Counted from the first letter of the stretch, positions 36,941-45,688 are shown. The stretch is 64,000 nt of DNA from Prauserella isguenensis (GCF_014191605.1 NZ_JACHWU010000001.1:1-64000), one strand, 5' to 3'. A program made the numbers and translations. The notes: generated by a model from the letters alone, not told the origin.

Positions 36941-37880
36941 GGGCGAACGTGTCCGTCAACAGCCCACTCAGCAGCTCGGCGTTCGCGTCGAGTGCCACGT
37001 GCGCGTTCGCCGGCTCGGGCGCGCCGGGGCGCGTGTCGATCACGGTGCGGCCCACGGTCGCGGCACCGGCCGTTTCGACGGTGACCGGTAGCGGACTCGT
37101 CCGGACCACGTCGGGCCGGACCAGGTAGGCGGTGCAGACGACGTCGTGTACCGGCGCCGCACCGTCGCCCGCGCCACCGGAATAGGCGTCGATGCGCCGT
37201 CCGATGAACCGGTCCGCCGCGGTGCCCGCGGGTGTGCCGAGTCCGGCCAATGCACGGCAGGCGTCCCGGGTGATGACCGCACGGTGCGTGGCGTCGAGCG
37301 TCACCAACGTCAGCTTCGGGAATCCCGCAGCCAGGACCATCGCGGCCGCTTCCGGGTCGGCCCAGATGTTGAACTCCGCGGAGGCCGTCACGTTCGCGGT
37401 CGCGTGGCCGCCGCCCATGATCACGATCTCGTCCACGCGGCCGGTCAGTCCGGGGTCGAGCGCGAGCGCGGCGGCGATGTTGCTGAGCGGCCCGACGGCG
37501 ACGAGCGTGACCGGCTCGGCCGCGCCACGCAGCGTCTCGATCAGGTACTCGACCGCGCCCTGCGCCTGCGCTCGGCTGCTCGGCTCCGGGATGTCGAGCG
37601 CCGTCCCGTGCGGGTCGTCCTTACCGCCGGAGTCGAAATGCCGGGCCGAGGGAAAGTCGGTTCGCACGATCGGCCGCGTCAACCCGGGATGCACGGGTAT
37701 CCCGGCACAGCCGATCCAGTCCAGGACGCGCAGCGTGTTGTCGGTCGTCGCGGCGAGCGACACGTTGCCGTTGACGGTGGTCACGCCGAGGAGCTCCAGG
37801 TCGGGATGGAGCGCCGCGAACATGAGCGCGACGGCATCGTCCGTTCCCGTGTCCACGTCCATGATCAGCCTGCGCGCCAT
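36930..37880 (-). CDS. Inosine-uridine preferring nucleoside hydrolase
   Basis: Cleaves the N-glycosidic bond of ribonucleosides to free base and ribose. The 316-aa protein has the N-terminal calcium-binding aspartate cluster DVDTGTDDAVAL, matching the family's DxDxGxDDA. It also has GVTTVNGNV, AVGPLSNIAAAL and the later HDVVCTAY segment with the C-terminal calcium Asp. I start at the ATG at 37880 (MARRLIMDVD), as GGAGG lies five bases upstream. It adds to the salvage genes of the window. Confidence 0.93.
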   Translation of the reverse strand: MARRLIMDVDTGTDDAVALMFAALHPDLELLGVTTVNGNVSLAATTDNTLRVLDWIGCAGIPVHPGLTRPIVRTDFPSARHFDSGGKDDPHGTALDIPEPSSRAQAQGAVEYLIETLRGAAEPVTLVAVGPLSNIAAALALDPGLTGRVDEIVIMGGGHATANVTASAEFNIWADPEAAAMVLAAGFPKLTLVTLDATHRAVITRDACRALAGLGTPAGTAADRFIGRRIDAYSGGAGDGAAPVHDVVCTAYLVRPDVVRTSPLPVTVETAGAATVGRTVIDTRPGAPEPANAHVALDANAELLSGLLTDTFARTL

Positions 37881-37897
37881 CGAACCTCCAGAATCGC

Positions 37898-37955
37898 CGG
37901 ACAACCGCGCCGACCCTAGCCGTCCCGACGGTGGACGGAAACGGGATCGATCACG
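37898..37955 (-). promoter_or_regulatory. Promoter segment of the nucleoside hydrolase gene; copy 1 of a 58-bp duplication
   Basis: On the minus strand, TTTCCG (37936-37941) and TAGGGT (37913-37918) are separated by 17 bp, a good actinobacterial -35/-10 pair about 33 bp upstream of the ATG. The whole 58-bp segment recurs at 38479-38536 with five differences. Confidence 0.65.
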
Positions 37956-37987
37956 AGACCCGATGTGTGGGCACTACCGCACCGCGG

Positions 37988-38374
37988 CTAGGCGAAGCGG
38001 ACGAAGCCGACCGCCCTCCGGGTGATCGTGAACGGTGTTCCACCTTCGGCCATGGGGCGCAGACCTTCGCGGATGCCGTCGTCCAGGTGGCCGTGGACAT
38101 CGAAGCGCTCGACCTCGCAGTGCTCCATGACGTCGCGGATGTAGGGGTCCGACAGCCGCCAGTGCTCGCGGATGGCGTCCGAGTCGCGGTAGAGCTGGTA
38201 GCTGTAGGCGAGCATCCGCTCTTCGTCGATGAACACGTCCACCATGAGCTGCGGGCCGTGCTCCTCGACGAACTCCACCGCCCGGCGCACCACCCTGGTG
38301 AACTCGGCGAGGTGTCCGTCGAAGATCCGCATGGTGTTACGGAAGAGGATCGGTCCCTCATCAGGCTTCAACAT
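37988..38374 (-). CDS. Small hypothetical protein, possibly of the dimeric alpha-beta barrel type
   Basis: A 128-aa cytosolic protein of unknown function (MLKPDEGPILFRNTMRIFDG). Its pattern of alternating strands and helices, with segments such as PQLMVDVFIDEERMLAYSYQ and DAIREHWRLSD, recalls antibiotic-biosynthesis-monooxygenase-like (ABM) folds, but this is only a resemblance. The ATG lies exactly where transcription from a MerR-type promoter upstream would begin, so the mRNA is predicted to be leaderless. The gene is framed by the two copies of a 58-bp direct repeat. Confidence 0.75.
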   Translation of the reverse strand: MLKPDEGPILFRNTMRIFDGHLAEFTRVVRRAVEFVEEHGPQLMVDVFIDEERMLAYSYQLYRDSDAIREHWRLSDPYIRDVMEHCEVERFDVHGHLDDGIREGLRPMAEGGTPFTITRRAVGFVRFA

Positions 38375-38380
38375 GCGACC

Positions 38381-38411
38381 AGTCTCAAACCTCGAGTTAA
38401 CTGGACGTCAA
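38381..38411 (-). promoter_or_regulatory. MerR/SoxR-type promoter with 19-bp spacer and dyad operator
   Basis: On the minus strand, TTGACG (38406-38411) and GAGACT (38381-38386) are separated by 19 bp, the unusual spacing of MerR-family-activated promoters. In the spacer the plus strand reads CCTCGAGTTAACTGGACG (38390-38407), which matches the E. coli SoxR box CCTCAAGTTAACTTGAGG at 15 of 18 positions. The expected start site falls on the A of the downstream ATG. Confidence 0.7.
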
Positions 38412-38478
38412 GTCCAACTCGTCGAGGAACCTCACGCCGGCGTCGGGCCGGAACTCGAGGACCGCGGGAGGGAACCGG

Positions 38479-38536
38479 CGGACAACCGCGCCGACCCTGG
38501 CCGCCGCGGCCGTGGACGGAAACGGGATCGATCACG
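38479..38536. repeat. Copy 2 of the 58-bp direct repeat
   Basis: It matches 37898-37955 in the same orientation at 53 of 58 positions, including an unbroken 24-bp block containing GGACGGAAACGGGATCGATC. In this copy the -10 reads CAGGGT instead of TAGGGT. The two copies are 581 bp apart. Confidence 0.9.
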
Positions 38537-38569
38537 CCGCCGCAGCGCGAAAACGTGCGGCGGCGACAC

Positions 38570-39379
38570 TCAGACCGAGGGCGACCAATCGAACGTCGCG
38601 GTGACCGGGGCGTGGTCGGACCAGCGCTGGTCGTACGACGGCGCACGCTCGACGACCACCGACGTGCACGTCTCGGCCAGGCCCGGCGTCCCGGCGACGT
38701 AGTCGATCCGCCAGCCTGCGTCGTTGTCGAACGCCTTCCCGCGGTAGGACCACCACGTGTACGGACCGGGGCCGTCCGGGTCGAGCCTGCGCTGCACGTC
38801 GACGTAGCCCGCCTCGCCGAACACGCGGCCCATCCACTCGCGCTCCTCCGGCAGGAAGCCCGAGTTCTTCTTGTTGCCCTTCCAGTTCTTCAGGTCGATC
38901 TCGGCGTGGGCGATGTTCCAGTCGCCCATCACGACGACCTCACGGCCGTCGGCGGCCGCCTTCTCGCGCAGTTCGACGAGGTACGGCAGGAAGGCGTCGA
39001 GGAAGCGCTCCTTCTCGTCCTGCCGCGGGGTGCCGACCTCGCCGCTCGGCAGGTACAGGCTCGCCACGACGACGCCGGGCAGCTCCATCTCGACGTACCG
39101 CCCGCTCGCCTCGAACTCGGCCTCACCGAATCCGATACGCGTGGCCTCCGGTTCGGACCGGCTGTACAGCGACGCGCCGTTCCTGCCCTTCACCTCGCAC
39201 ACGGCGTGGGCGGCGTGCCACCCCTCGGGGCCAACGAGCGCCTTCGGGATGGCGTCGAGGTCGGCGCGCACTTCCTGGCAGGCCACGACGTCGGCCTGCG
39301 TGCCGGCGAACCACTCGGTGAAGCCCTTCTTCGCGGCCGCACGGATGCCGTTGACGTTGACGGTGGAGACGGTGAACAC
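38570..39379 (-). CDS. xth: Exodeoxyribonuclease III
   Basis: An AP endonuclease and 3'-5' exonuclease for base-excision repair. The 269-aa protein starts VFTVSTVNVNGIRAAAKKGF (conserved metal-site Asn). It has ACQEVRAD with the catalytic Glu, SLYLPSGEVG, GDWNIAHAEIDLKN with the catalytic Asp/Asn, and the C-terminal SDHAPVTATF with the active-site His. I chose the GTG at 39379, which places the first strand at the N-terminus as in other ExoIII proteins. The 251-bp gap upstream contains no recognised feature. Confidence 0.94.
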   Translation of the reverse strand: MFTVSTVNVNGIRAAAKKGFTEWFAGTQADVVACQEVRADLDAIPKALVGPEGWHAAHAVCEVKGRNGASLYSRSEPEATRIGFGEAEFEASGRYVEMELPGVVVASLYLPSGEVGTPRQDEKERFLDAFLPYLVELREKAAADGREVVVMGDWNIAHAEIDLKNWKGNKKNSGFLPEEREWMGRVFGEAGYVDVQRRLDPDGPGPYTWWSYRGKAFDNDAGWRIDYVAGTPGLAETCTSVVVERAPSYDQRWSDHAPVTATFDWSPSV

Positions 39380-39630
39380 GCGCCCCAGGTTATCCGCCCG
39401 CACCGACGATCCCGCGACCGGAAACCGGTGGGCGCCGGGAAGGGCACATCTGGGGCACCCGTCACCCACCACCCACACGGACACACTCCGGGCGACAGTG
39501 CCGACACGTGCGCCCCCGAACGGCGACGTCGCGAGGGGAAGATTCGGGCGTTGCACGCCCCCACGGTGCCCTGGGCACTGGAACCGCTCAGTTCGTATAC
39601 CCACTCACCCGCGGGGACCCCGCCCACGCG

Positions 39631-39951
39631 TCAGCAGGAGGCGCCGTCGACGGGCTCGAGGAAGTCGTCGGAAGCCCACTCGCCGTCGGCGAGCTTGCGG
39701 AACCCGTCGCGCACGTCGGTGGTGGCGTCGGTCTCGGCACCCTGTTCGAGTGTGCCGACGACCTCGTCGCCGGTCGACGGGCCGGATCGCACGTTCAGCA
39801 CGTCCGCATCGACCGTCATGCTGCAGCCACCCTCCCCGTTCGAGCCCTCGGCCTCCGAGCTCAGCTCACCACCGGTCACCGCGTACAGCACGATCACGGC
39901 GACCAGCGCCACGAAGATGAGCAGCGTCCGCTTCGGAATCCCGAGTATCAC
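39631..39951 (-). CDS. Small membrane-anchored bacterial SH3-domain protein
   Basis: A 106-aa protein with an N-terminal transmembrane anchor (RTLLIFVALVAVIVLYAVTG), a short acidic linker and one extracellular SH3b domain (ADVLNVRSGPSTGDEVVGTL, about 50-100). SH3b domains often bind cell-wall peptides. Two cysteines (CSM near 43 and the C-terminal C) could pair. The GTG start at 39951 has a clear AAGGAG site upstream. Confidence 0.78.
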   Translation of the reverse strand: MILGIPKRTLLIFVALVAVIVLYAVTGGELSSEAEGSNGEGGCSMTVDADVLNVRSGPSTGDEVVGTLEQGAETDATTDVRDGFRKLADGEWASDDFLEPVDGASC

Positions 39952-40070
39952 GAGTGCTCCTTATCCGTTCCCGACATGCACTCGCCCGGAGGGTACGGCC
40001 CGGGTTTCCCGCCCCGTAAGCCCCGGAAGGCGCAACCACTCGGCTCGGCGAACACCGGCCACGCACAGCG

Positions 40071-40107
40071 ACGGGCCCCGGCAGGAGGTCGTCCTGCCGG
40101 GGCCCGT
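40071..40107 (-). terminator. Terminator hairpin after icd
   Basis: ACGGGCCCCGGCAGGA and TCCTGCCGGGGCCCGT form a perfect 16-bp stem with a 5-base loop, 19 bp beyond the icd stop. Confidence 0.88.
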
Positions 40108-40126
40108 GGGAGCGAAACGACCGCTC

Positions 40127-41350
40127 TCAGCCCTGAGCCATCTTCTTCTGGAGGTTCTCGTCCAGGGTCGCCAGGAACTCCTCGGTGGTCTGGAACGGCG
40201 TGTCGCCGCCGACCAGCAGCGCGAGGTCCTTGGTCATCTTGCCGCTCTCGACGGACTCGATGACGACCTGCTCGAGCTTGTTGGCGAAGCCGACCAGCTC
40301 GGAGTTGCCGTCCAGCTGGCCACGGTGTTCGAGGCCACGGGTCCAGGCGAAGATCGACGCGATCGGGTTCGTCGACGTGGCCTTGCCCTGCTGGTGCTGG
40401 CGGTAGTGCCGGGTCACCGTGCCGTGCGCGGCCTCGGCCTCGACCGTGCGGCCGTCCGGGCTGCGCAGCACCGACGTCATCAGGCCGAGCGAGCCGTAGC
40501 CCTGCGCCACCGTGTCGGACTGCACGTCACCGTCGTAGTTCTTGCAGGCCCAGACGTAGCCGCCGTCCCACTTGAGCGACGCGGCGACCATGTCGTCGAT
40601 CAGCCGGTGCTCGTAGGTCAGGCCCTTCGCCTCGAAGTCGGCCTTGAACTCCTTCTCGTAGATCTCCTCGAAGGTGTCCTTGAACATGCCGTCGTAGGCC
40701 TTGAGGATCGTGTTCTTGGTCGACATGTAGACCGGGAACTCACGATCGAGGCCGTACTGCAGCGAGGCGCGCGCGAAGTCCTCGATGGACTTGCGGTAGT
40801 TGTACATGCCCATCGCGACGCCGCCGCCCTCGGGGAAGTTCGCGACCTCGAACTCCATCGGCTCGGAGCCGTCCGCGGGCGTGTAGGTCATCGTGACCGT
40901 GCCGGGGCCGGGGACCTTGAAGTCCGTGGCCTTGTACTGGTCACCGTGGGCGTGACGGCCGACGATGACCGGCTTCGTCCAGCCCGGCACCAGCCGCGGG
41001 ACGTTCTGGATGACGATCGGCTCGCGGAAGATGACGCCACCGAGGATGTTGCGGATGGTGCCGTTCGGGCTCCGCCACATCTTCTTCAGGCCGAACTCCT
41101 CGACGCGCGCCTCGTCCGGCGTGATCGTGGCGCACTTGACGCCGACGCCGTGCTTGTTGATGGCGTTCGCCGCGTCGACCGTGATCTGGTCGTCGGTCCG
41201 GTCGCGCTCCTCGATCCCCAGGTCGTAGTACTCGAGGTTCACGTCGAGATACGGGTGGATCAGTTTGTCCTTGATGAACTGCCAGATGATGCGGGTCATC
41301 TCGTCGCCGTCGAGTTCGACGACGGTGCCCTCGACCTTGATCTTGGCCAT
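40127..41350 (-). CDS. icd: NADP+-dependent isocitrate dehydrogenase (eukaryote-like homodimeric type)
   Basis: Decarboxylates isocitrate to 2-oxoglutarate in the TCA cycle. The 407-aa protein starts [20 protein letters not shown]. It has the substrate-loop motif [28 protein letters not shown], metal-site aspartates in LIDDMVA and YDGDVQSD, and the cofactor segment [14 protein letters not shown]. It matches the ~410-aa dimeric class rather than the E. coli class. A good ribosome site (GAGAGGAGCGCC) precedes the ATG. Confidence 0.96.
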   Translation of the reverse strand: MAKIKVEGTVVELDGDEMTRIIWQFIKDKLIHPYLDVNLEYYDLGIEERDRTDDQITVDAANAINKHGVGVKCATITPDEARVEEFGLKKMWRSPNGTIRNILGGVIFREPIVIQNVPRLVPGWTKPVIVGRHAHGDQYKATDFKVPGPGTVTMTYTPADGSEPMEFEVANFPEGGGVAMGMYNYRKSIEDFARASLQYGLDREFPVYMSTKNTILKAYDGMFKDTFEEIYEKEFKADFEAKGLTYEHRLIDDMVAASLKWDGGYVWACKNYDGDVQSDTVAQGYGSLGLMTSVLRSPDGRTVEAEAAHGTVTRHYRQHQQGKATSTNPIASIFAWTRGLEHRGQLDGNSELVGFANKLEQVVIESVESGKMTKDLALLVGGDTPFQTTEEFLATLDENLQKKMAQG

Positions 41351-41656
41351 GAGCTGGCGGCGCTCCTCTCGCTTTCGCGTCGCGGATCTCGCGTTCGTGT
41401 TCGCCTGATACCGCTGCGCATTAGCCGTTGCGTAGCGGTACAAGCGTACTGCTGAATTGACACCGGCCCGGCGCCCCCTGGTTACTGGCCAGTACGAATC
41501 CGGGCCACAGCGACGCCGACAAATCGCAGCTCACCCCGCAATCTACGTGTCGTGAGCGCCCGGGTGCAGACGTCCGGGCTGCACCGATCACGTGGGATCG
41601 AACACGCCAGCCCGTGTCCGGCAGCGGCAGGCCGGACACGGTAGGACTGACGATCG
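41351..41656. promoter_or_regulatory. Divergent region between icd and LLM oxidoreductase, with inverted repeat
   Basis: These 306 bp hold no gene. TACCGCTGCGCA (41409-41420) and TGCGTAGCGGTA (41429-41440) form a 12-bp inverted repeat with one mismatch and an 8-bp loop, about 60 bp upstream of icd. It could be an operator. A TAATGC within it on the minus strand may be a -10, though no strong -35 is seen. Confidence 0.5.
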
Positions 41657-42499
41657 ATGCGACTGGGAATCAAGACCAAGCCCGAACACACGCCGTGGCG
41701 GGAACTGGTCGACGTGTGGCGGGCCGCCGACGACATCGAGCTGTTCGAGTCCGCGTGGAACTGGGACCACTTCTATCCGCTCTCCGGCGACCTGACCGCG
41801 CCGAACTACGAGGCGTGGACGATGCTCGCCGCGATGGCGCAGGCCACCCGCCGGATCCGCATCGGCTGCCAGGTCACGGGCATGATCTACCGCCACCCCG
41901 CGGTGCTGGCCAACATGGCGGCCACGACCGACGTCATCTCCGGCGGCAGGCTCGAGATCGGCCTCGGCGCCGGGTGGATGCAGCAGGAGTGCGACGCCTA
42001 CGGCATCGAACTGCCGCCCCTGCGGCAGCGGTTCGACCTGTTCGACGAGGGTGTGCAGGCGATCATCGGTCTGCTGTCGCAGGAGGTCACCGACTTCGCG
42101 GGCACGTACGTGCAGCTGACCGGCGCGCGCTGCGAACCGAAGCCGGTTCAGCGGCCGCACCCACCCGTCGTCATCGGTGGCACGGGCCCGAAACGGACCC
42201 TGCGGACGGCCGCGCGGTGGGCCCAGCAGTGGCACGCCGGTGCGCGGTCCCCGGAGCACTGGCGCGAACTCGACGACGTGCTGCGCGCCCACTGCGCCGA
42301 CGTCGGCCGCGACCCGGCGGAGATCACCCGCTCGGTCAACGTCCGGGTCCACGCCGAGACCGGCATCGAACCCGCCGTCGAGGAGGCCGCCGGCTACCGC
42401 GAGGCGGGCGTCGACCTCGTCGTGTTCAACCTGCCGCACCACGTGCCCGCCGGCTACCTCGACCGACTGGCCACGGCCGCGGCACCGCTGACCGGCTGA
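41657..42499 (+). CDS. LLM class flavin/F420-dependent oxidoreductase
   Basis: A 280-aa TIM-barrel oxidoreductase of the luciferase-like family. Typical segments are LAAMAQATRRIRIGCQVTGM, RHPAVLANMAATTDVISGGR followed by LEIGLGAGW, and PVVIGGTGPKRTLRTAARWA. These match the F420-dependent actinobacterial subgroup more than FMN enzymes (inference). The substrate is unknown. It is divergent from icd and followed by a DUF1918 gene. FbiC in the same window shows that F420 is probably made. Confidence 0.88.
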   Translation: MRLGIKTKPEHTPWRELVDVWRAADDIELFESAWNWDHFYPLSGDLTAPNYEAWTMLAAMAQATRRIRIGCQVTGMIYRHPAVLANMAATTDVISGGRLEIGLGAGWMQQECDAYGIELPPLRQRFDLFDEGVQAIIGLLSQEVTDFAGTYVQLTGARCEPKPVQRPHPPVVIGGTGPKRTLRTAARWAQQWHAGARSPEHWRELDDVLRAHCADVGRDPAEITRSVNVRVHAETGIEPAVEEAAGYREAGVDLVVFNLPHHVPAGYLDRLATAAAPLTG

Positions 42500-42582
42500 C
42501 CCCGCGTGATCGATTCGCCCGACCCCCACGTCGCTCCTACGCTGGAGCGCACCGGCAATCGCACCCAGCGGAGGTGAACGTC

Positions 42583-42774
42583 ATGCAGGCAGTGGTCGGC
42601 GACCGGATCCGCGTGCACGGCCGGGTCGTGGGCGAGCCCGAACGCCTGGGCGAGATCGTGGAGGTCCGCGGCGATTCGGGCAGGCCGCCCTATCTCGTAC
42701 GTTTCACCGACGGTCACGAACGGCTGGTCTTCCCCGGCCCGGACTGCGAGGTCGAGGACACACACAAGCGATAG
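42583..42774 (+). CDS. DUF1918 family small protein
   Basis: A 63-aa protein forming a small SH3-like beta barrel (MQAVVGDRIRVHGRVVGE, then GEIVEVRGDSGRPPYLVRF and DGHERLVFPGPD). DUF1918 proteins are common in actinobacteria and of unknown function; nucleic-acid or protein binding is a guess. The ATG follows GCGGAGGTGAACGTC, an excellent ribosome site. Confidence 0.88.
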   Translation: MQAVVGDRIRVHGRVVGEPERLGEIVEVRGDSGRPPYLVRFTDGHERLVFPGPDCEVEDTHKR

Positions 42775-43239
42775 CCGTCGTGACCCGGCGTCTCGCTCGA
42801 CAGGCGAGACGCACCCGGTACGCACGCCGCAAAGCCCTGGTCACAGGGCAATTCCATGACCCGACGCGGCTCCATCCGCGCGCCCGGCGCACCGCGGCGG
42901 AGCAGTGCGGCCGGGGCCGCGAACCGGCCGGCACGCGTTACCGCGCGACGCCGTGGCGATCGTCACCCGCCGTGAGCACCCCGTCGGGATGACAACCGCA
43001 TATCGACGCGTTCACACTTGGGTGCAGAGCAGTTATCCGCGACGGCACGCGGTCGACTGTTCTTTTTTTGGGACATGACTTGAACGATCAAGTCGATCAC
43101 GACCGTCCACGCTCCCCGCTCGGCCTGCGCTCCCCCGTGCACGTCACCGCGCAGGCACGTCAAGCCCGGGCCCCGATCAGCGCCGACCACCCCGCACCGG
43201 GCTGCCCCGACCCGACCCTGCTCCCCCGAGAGGAGAACC
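42775..43239. other. Intergenic region with terminator hairpin and inverted-repeat operator candidate
   Basis: No gene is seen in these 465 bp. GCGTCTCGC (42788-42796) and GCGAGACGC (42804-42812) form a 9-bp hairpin just after the DUF1918 stop, a likely terminator. Further on, GACTTGA-ACGA-TCAAGTC (43077-43094) is a perfect 7-bp-arm palindrome about 145 bp before the MFS gene, of the size bound by MarR or TetR repressors. A T-run at about 43062-43069 has no stem and is probably just AT-rich promoter DNA. Confidence 0.6.
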
Positions 43240-44451
43240 GTGCCCGTCGCGCTCCTCGCGCTGGCTATCGGCGCCTTCGGCATCGGAACCACCGAATTCG
43301 TCATGATGGGCGTGCTGCCCCAGGCCGCCGCCGACTTCGGCGTGTCCATTCCGTCGGCAGGACACCTCATCTCCGCCTACGCGCTCGGCGTCGTCGTGGG
43401 CGCTCCGCTGCTCACCGCCGCCGCCGTGCGACTCCCCCGTAAAACGATGCTCATGGCGATGATGGGGCTGTTCATCGCCGGCAACACCCTGTTCGTCCTG
43501 TCCCCGAGCCACGAGCTGGGCGTGCTGTTCCGGTTCGTCGCGGGCCTGCCCCACGGCGCGTTCTTCGGCGCAGGCGCCGTCGTCGCCGCGAGCCTCGTCG
43601 ACCGCGGGTCCAAGGCCAAGGCGGTGTCGATGATGTTCATGGGCCTGACGCTCGCGAACGTCGTCGGCGTGCCGCTGGGAACCCTGCTCGGCCAGCAGTT
43701 CGGCTGGCGCGCCACGTTCGCCGTCGTCGCGCTGATCGGCGTGGTCGCGCTGGCCGCCGTGATGAAGCTGGTGCCGCACCAGGGGGCGCCCGTCGGCGCC
43801 TCGCTCCGCGGTGAGGTCGCGGCCTTCCGCAAGCCGCAGGTGTGGCTGGCGCTGGCGATCGTCACGTTCGGCATGGGCGGCGGGTTCGCCTGCCTGAGCT
43901 ATGTGACGCCGATGATGACCGACGTCGCCGGATTCGACCCCGCGACCGTGACCCTGCTGCTGTCGCTGGCCGGTGTCGGCATGACGCTGGGCAACTTCCT
44001 CGGCGGCCGGCTCGCCGACCGCAACCCCACGCCCGCGCTGTGCGGCGCGCTGTGCAGCCTGGCCGTCGTGCTGGCCATGTTCACGGTCACCGCGGGCAGC
44101 AAGATCGGCGCCACGATCACGATCTTCCTGGTGGGCGTGACCTCGTTCATGGTCGGCCCGATCCTGCAGGCCCGCGTCATGGAGAAGGCGGGCGGCAGCC
44201 CGTCGCTGGTGTCGGCGGCGATCCAGTCGGCGTTCAACATCGCCAACTCGATCGGCGCCTACCTGGGCGGTGTCGTCATCGCCGGCGGCCTCGGCCTCGT
44301 GTCCCCGAACGTGGTCGGCGCGCTCCTCGCGGCACTGGGCCTGAGCCTGGCCGTCGTGGCCGCACTCACCGAGCGCAAGGAGAAGGCGGCCACCATCCCG
44401 GTGGCGCCCGCCGAGGAGATCGCACCCGCCGAGCAGCCCGCGCTGGTGTGA
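43240..44451 (+). CDS. MFS transporter, AraJ/Cml-like (DHA1) efflux type
   Basis: A 403-aa membrane protein beginning VPVALLALAIGAFGIGTTEF. The GIGTTEFVMMGVLPQ segment is characteristic of AraJ and chloramphenicol-efflux-like pumps. About twelve hydrophobic helices are visible, with FRFVAGLPHGAFFGAGAVVA and GGRLADRNPTPAL as loop signatures. It probably exports drugs or sugars. The GTG start follows GAGAGGAGAACC. A palindrome 145 bp upstream suggests control by a repressor encoded elsewhere. Confidence 0.88.
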   Translation: MPVALLALAIGAFGIGTTEFVMMGVLPQAAADFGVSIPSAGHLISAYALGVVVGAPLLTAAAVRLPRKTMLMAMMGLFIAGNTLFVLSPSHELGVLFRFVAGLPHGAFFGAGAVVAASLVDRGSKAKAVSMMFMGLTLANVVGVPLGTLLGQQFGWRATFAVVALIGVVALAAVMKLVPHQGAPVGASLRGEVAAFRKPQVWLALAIVTFGMGGGFACLSYVTPMMTDVAGFDPATVTLLLSLAGVGMTLGNFLGGRLADRNPTPALCGALCSLAVVLAMFTVTAGSKIGATITIFLVGVTSFMVGPILQARVMEKAGGSPSLVSAAIQSAFNIANSIGAYLGGVVIAGGLGLVSPNVVGALLAALGLSLAVVAALTERKEKAATIPVAPAEEIAPAEQPALV

Positions 44452-44474
44452 CGACCGGAGCCGGCGACGGCAGG

Positions 44475-44512
44475 CCCGCCGGGCACGCGGCGACGCCCAG
44501 GTGCCCGGCGGG
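44475..44512. terminator. Terminator hairpin between convergent MFS and DUF3017 genes
   Basis: CCCGCCGGGCAC (44475-44486) and GTGCCCGGCGGG (44501-44512) pair perfectly across a 14-bp loop. The right arm touches the DUF3017 stop codon. Confidence 0.82.
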
Positions 44513-44833
44513 TCAGCCGAACGGTCCGCCCGTGATCGTCAGCGCGTCGAAGACGATGAGCCCGCCGAGGCCGACGTAACAGAGCACGTCGACCACCCGG
44601 CTACGGATCGCGAGGAGACCGGCCTGCGCGTCCGAGAGCACGACCCGCAGTACCGCGGCGACCAGCAGGGCTCCGCCGATCAGTGCGGTGCCCTGGCGCC
44701 AGTGGTACATGCCGATCCGCAATCCGCCGACGGCGACGAGCACCAGCACAACGGCCAGCGGCACGTGCACGAGCCACGCCCGGCGGCCGATCCCGTCGCC
44801 GGTGCCGTGCTCGGGCCGGTCGGGTGCGGTCAC
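44513..44833 (-). CDS. DUF3017 family membrane protein
   Basis: A 106-aa protein with three hydrophobic helices (VHVPLAVVLVLVAVGGLRIG, ALIGGALLVAAVLRVVL and VVDVLCYVGLGGLIVFDALT). The gene routinely follows folD in actinobacteria, as here: its GTG start is 3 bp after the folD stop, so the two are coupled. Function unknown. Confidence 0.88.
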   Translation of the reverse strand: MTAPDRPEHGTGDGIGRRAWLVHVPLAVVLVLVAVGGLRIGMYHWRQGTALIGGALLVAAVLRVVLSDAQAGLLAIRSRVVDVLCYVGLGGLIVFDALTITGGPFG

Positions 44834-44836
44834 GGC

Positions 44837-45688
44837 TCAGCCCGCCGCGCGCTCGGCGGCCTCGACGACGTTGGAGATGAGCATCGCGCGGGTCATCGGC
44901 CCCACCCCGCCCGGGTTCGGCGACAGATGCCCGGCGACCTCCTCGACGCCCGGCGCGACGTCGCCCGCGAGCTTGCCGTCGACCCGCGAGACGCCCACGT
45001 CGAGCACCGCCGCGCCCGGCTTGACCATCTCAGGCGTGATCAGGCCAGGCGAGCCTGCGGCCGCGACCACGATGTCCGCGCGCGCGACCTCGCTCGCCAG
45101 GTCGCGGGTGCCGGTGTGGCACAGCGTGACGGTGGCGTTCTCGCTACGGCGCGTCAGCAGCAGTCCGATGGTGCGGCCGACGGTGATGCCGCGGCCCACC
45201 ACGGTGACGTTGGCGCCCTTGAGCGGCACGTCGTACCGGCGGAGCAGTTCGATGACGCCGAGCGGCGTGCACGGCAGCGCACCCTGCTTGCCCAGCACCA
45301 GCCGGCCGAGGCTGATCGGCGCGAGCCCGTCGGCGTCCTTCTCCGGCGGAATGCGCTCGAGGATCGCGTTCTCGTCGAGGTGCGAGGGCAACGGCAGCTG
45401 GACGATGTAGCCGGTGCAGGCCGGGTCGGCGTTGAGTTCGTCGATGACCTTCTCGAGCTCGGCCTGCGTCGTGTTCTCGGGCAGATCGCGGCGGATCGAG
45501 GTGACCCCGACCTTCGCGCTGTCGGCGTGCTTGGCCTTCACGTACGAGTGCGAACCGGGATCGTCGCCCACCAGCACCGTGCCGAGTCCAGGGGTGATGC
45601 CCCGCTCGGCGAGCGCGGCGACCCGAGGGGTCAGCTCCGCGAAAATGGCGTCCTTGGTGGCCTTGCCGTCGAGAATCGTCGCCGTCAC
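44837..45688 (-). CDS. folD: Methylenetetrahydrofolate dehydrogenase / methenyltetrahydrofolate cyclohydrolase
   Basis: Interconverts 5,10-methylene- and 10-formyl-tetrahydrofolate using NADP+. The 283-aa protein has the active-site segment [15 protein letters not shown] (Tyr-x3-Lys), [12 protein letters not shown], the NADP-binding loop [18 protein letters not shown] and the C-terminal [15 protein letters not shown] chose the GTG at 45688 ([15 protein letters not shown]), the normal family start. It follows the DMT transporter by 13 bp. Confidence 0.96.
   Translation of the reverse strand: MTATILDGKATKDAIFAELTPRVAALAERGITPGLGTVLVGDDPGSHSYVKAKHADSAKVGVTSIRRDLPENTTQAELEKVIDELNADPACTGYIVQLPLPSHLDENAILERIPPEKDADGLAPISLGRLVLGKQGALPCTPLGVIELLRRYDVPLKGANVTVVGRGITVGRTIGLLLTRRSENATVTLCHTGTRDLASEVARADIVVAAAGSPGLITPEMVKPGAAVLDVGVSRVDGKLAGDVAPGVEEVAGHLSPNPGGVGPMTRAMLISNVVEAAERAAG

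Noticed and set aside
43062-43069. T-run as an intrinsic terminator
   Set aside because: No stem precedes it; the nearest hairpin is 250 bp upstream.
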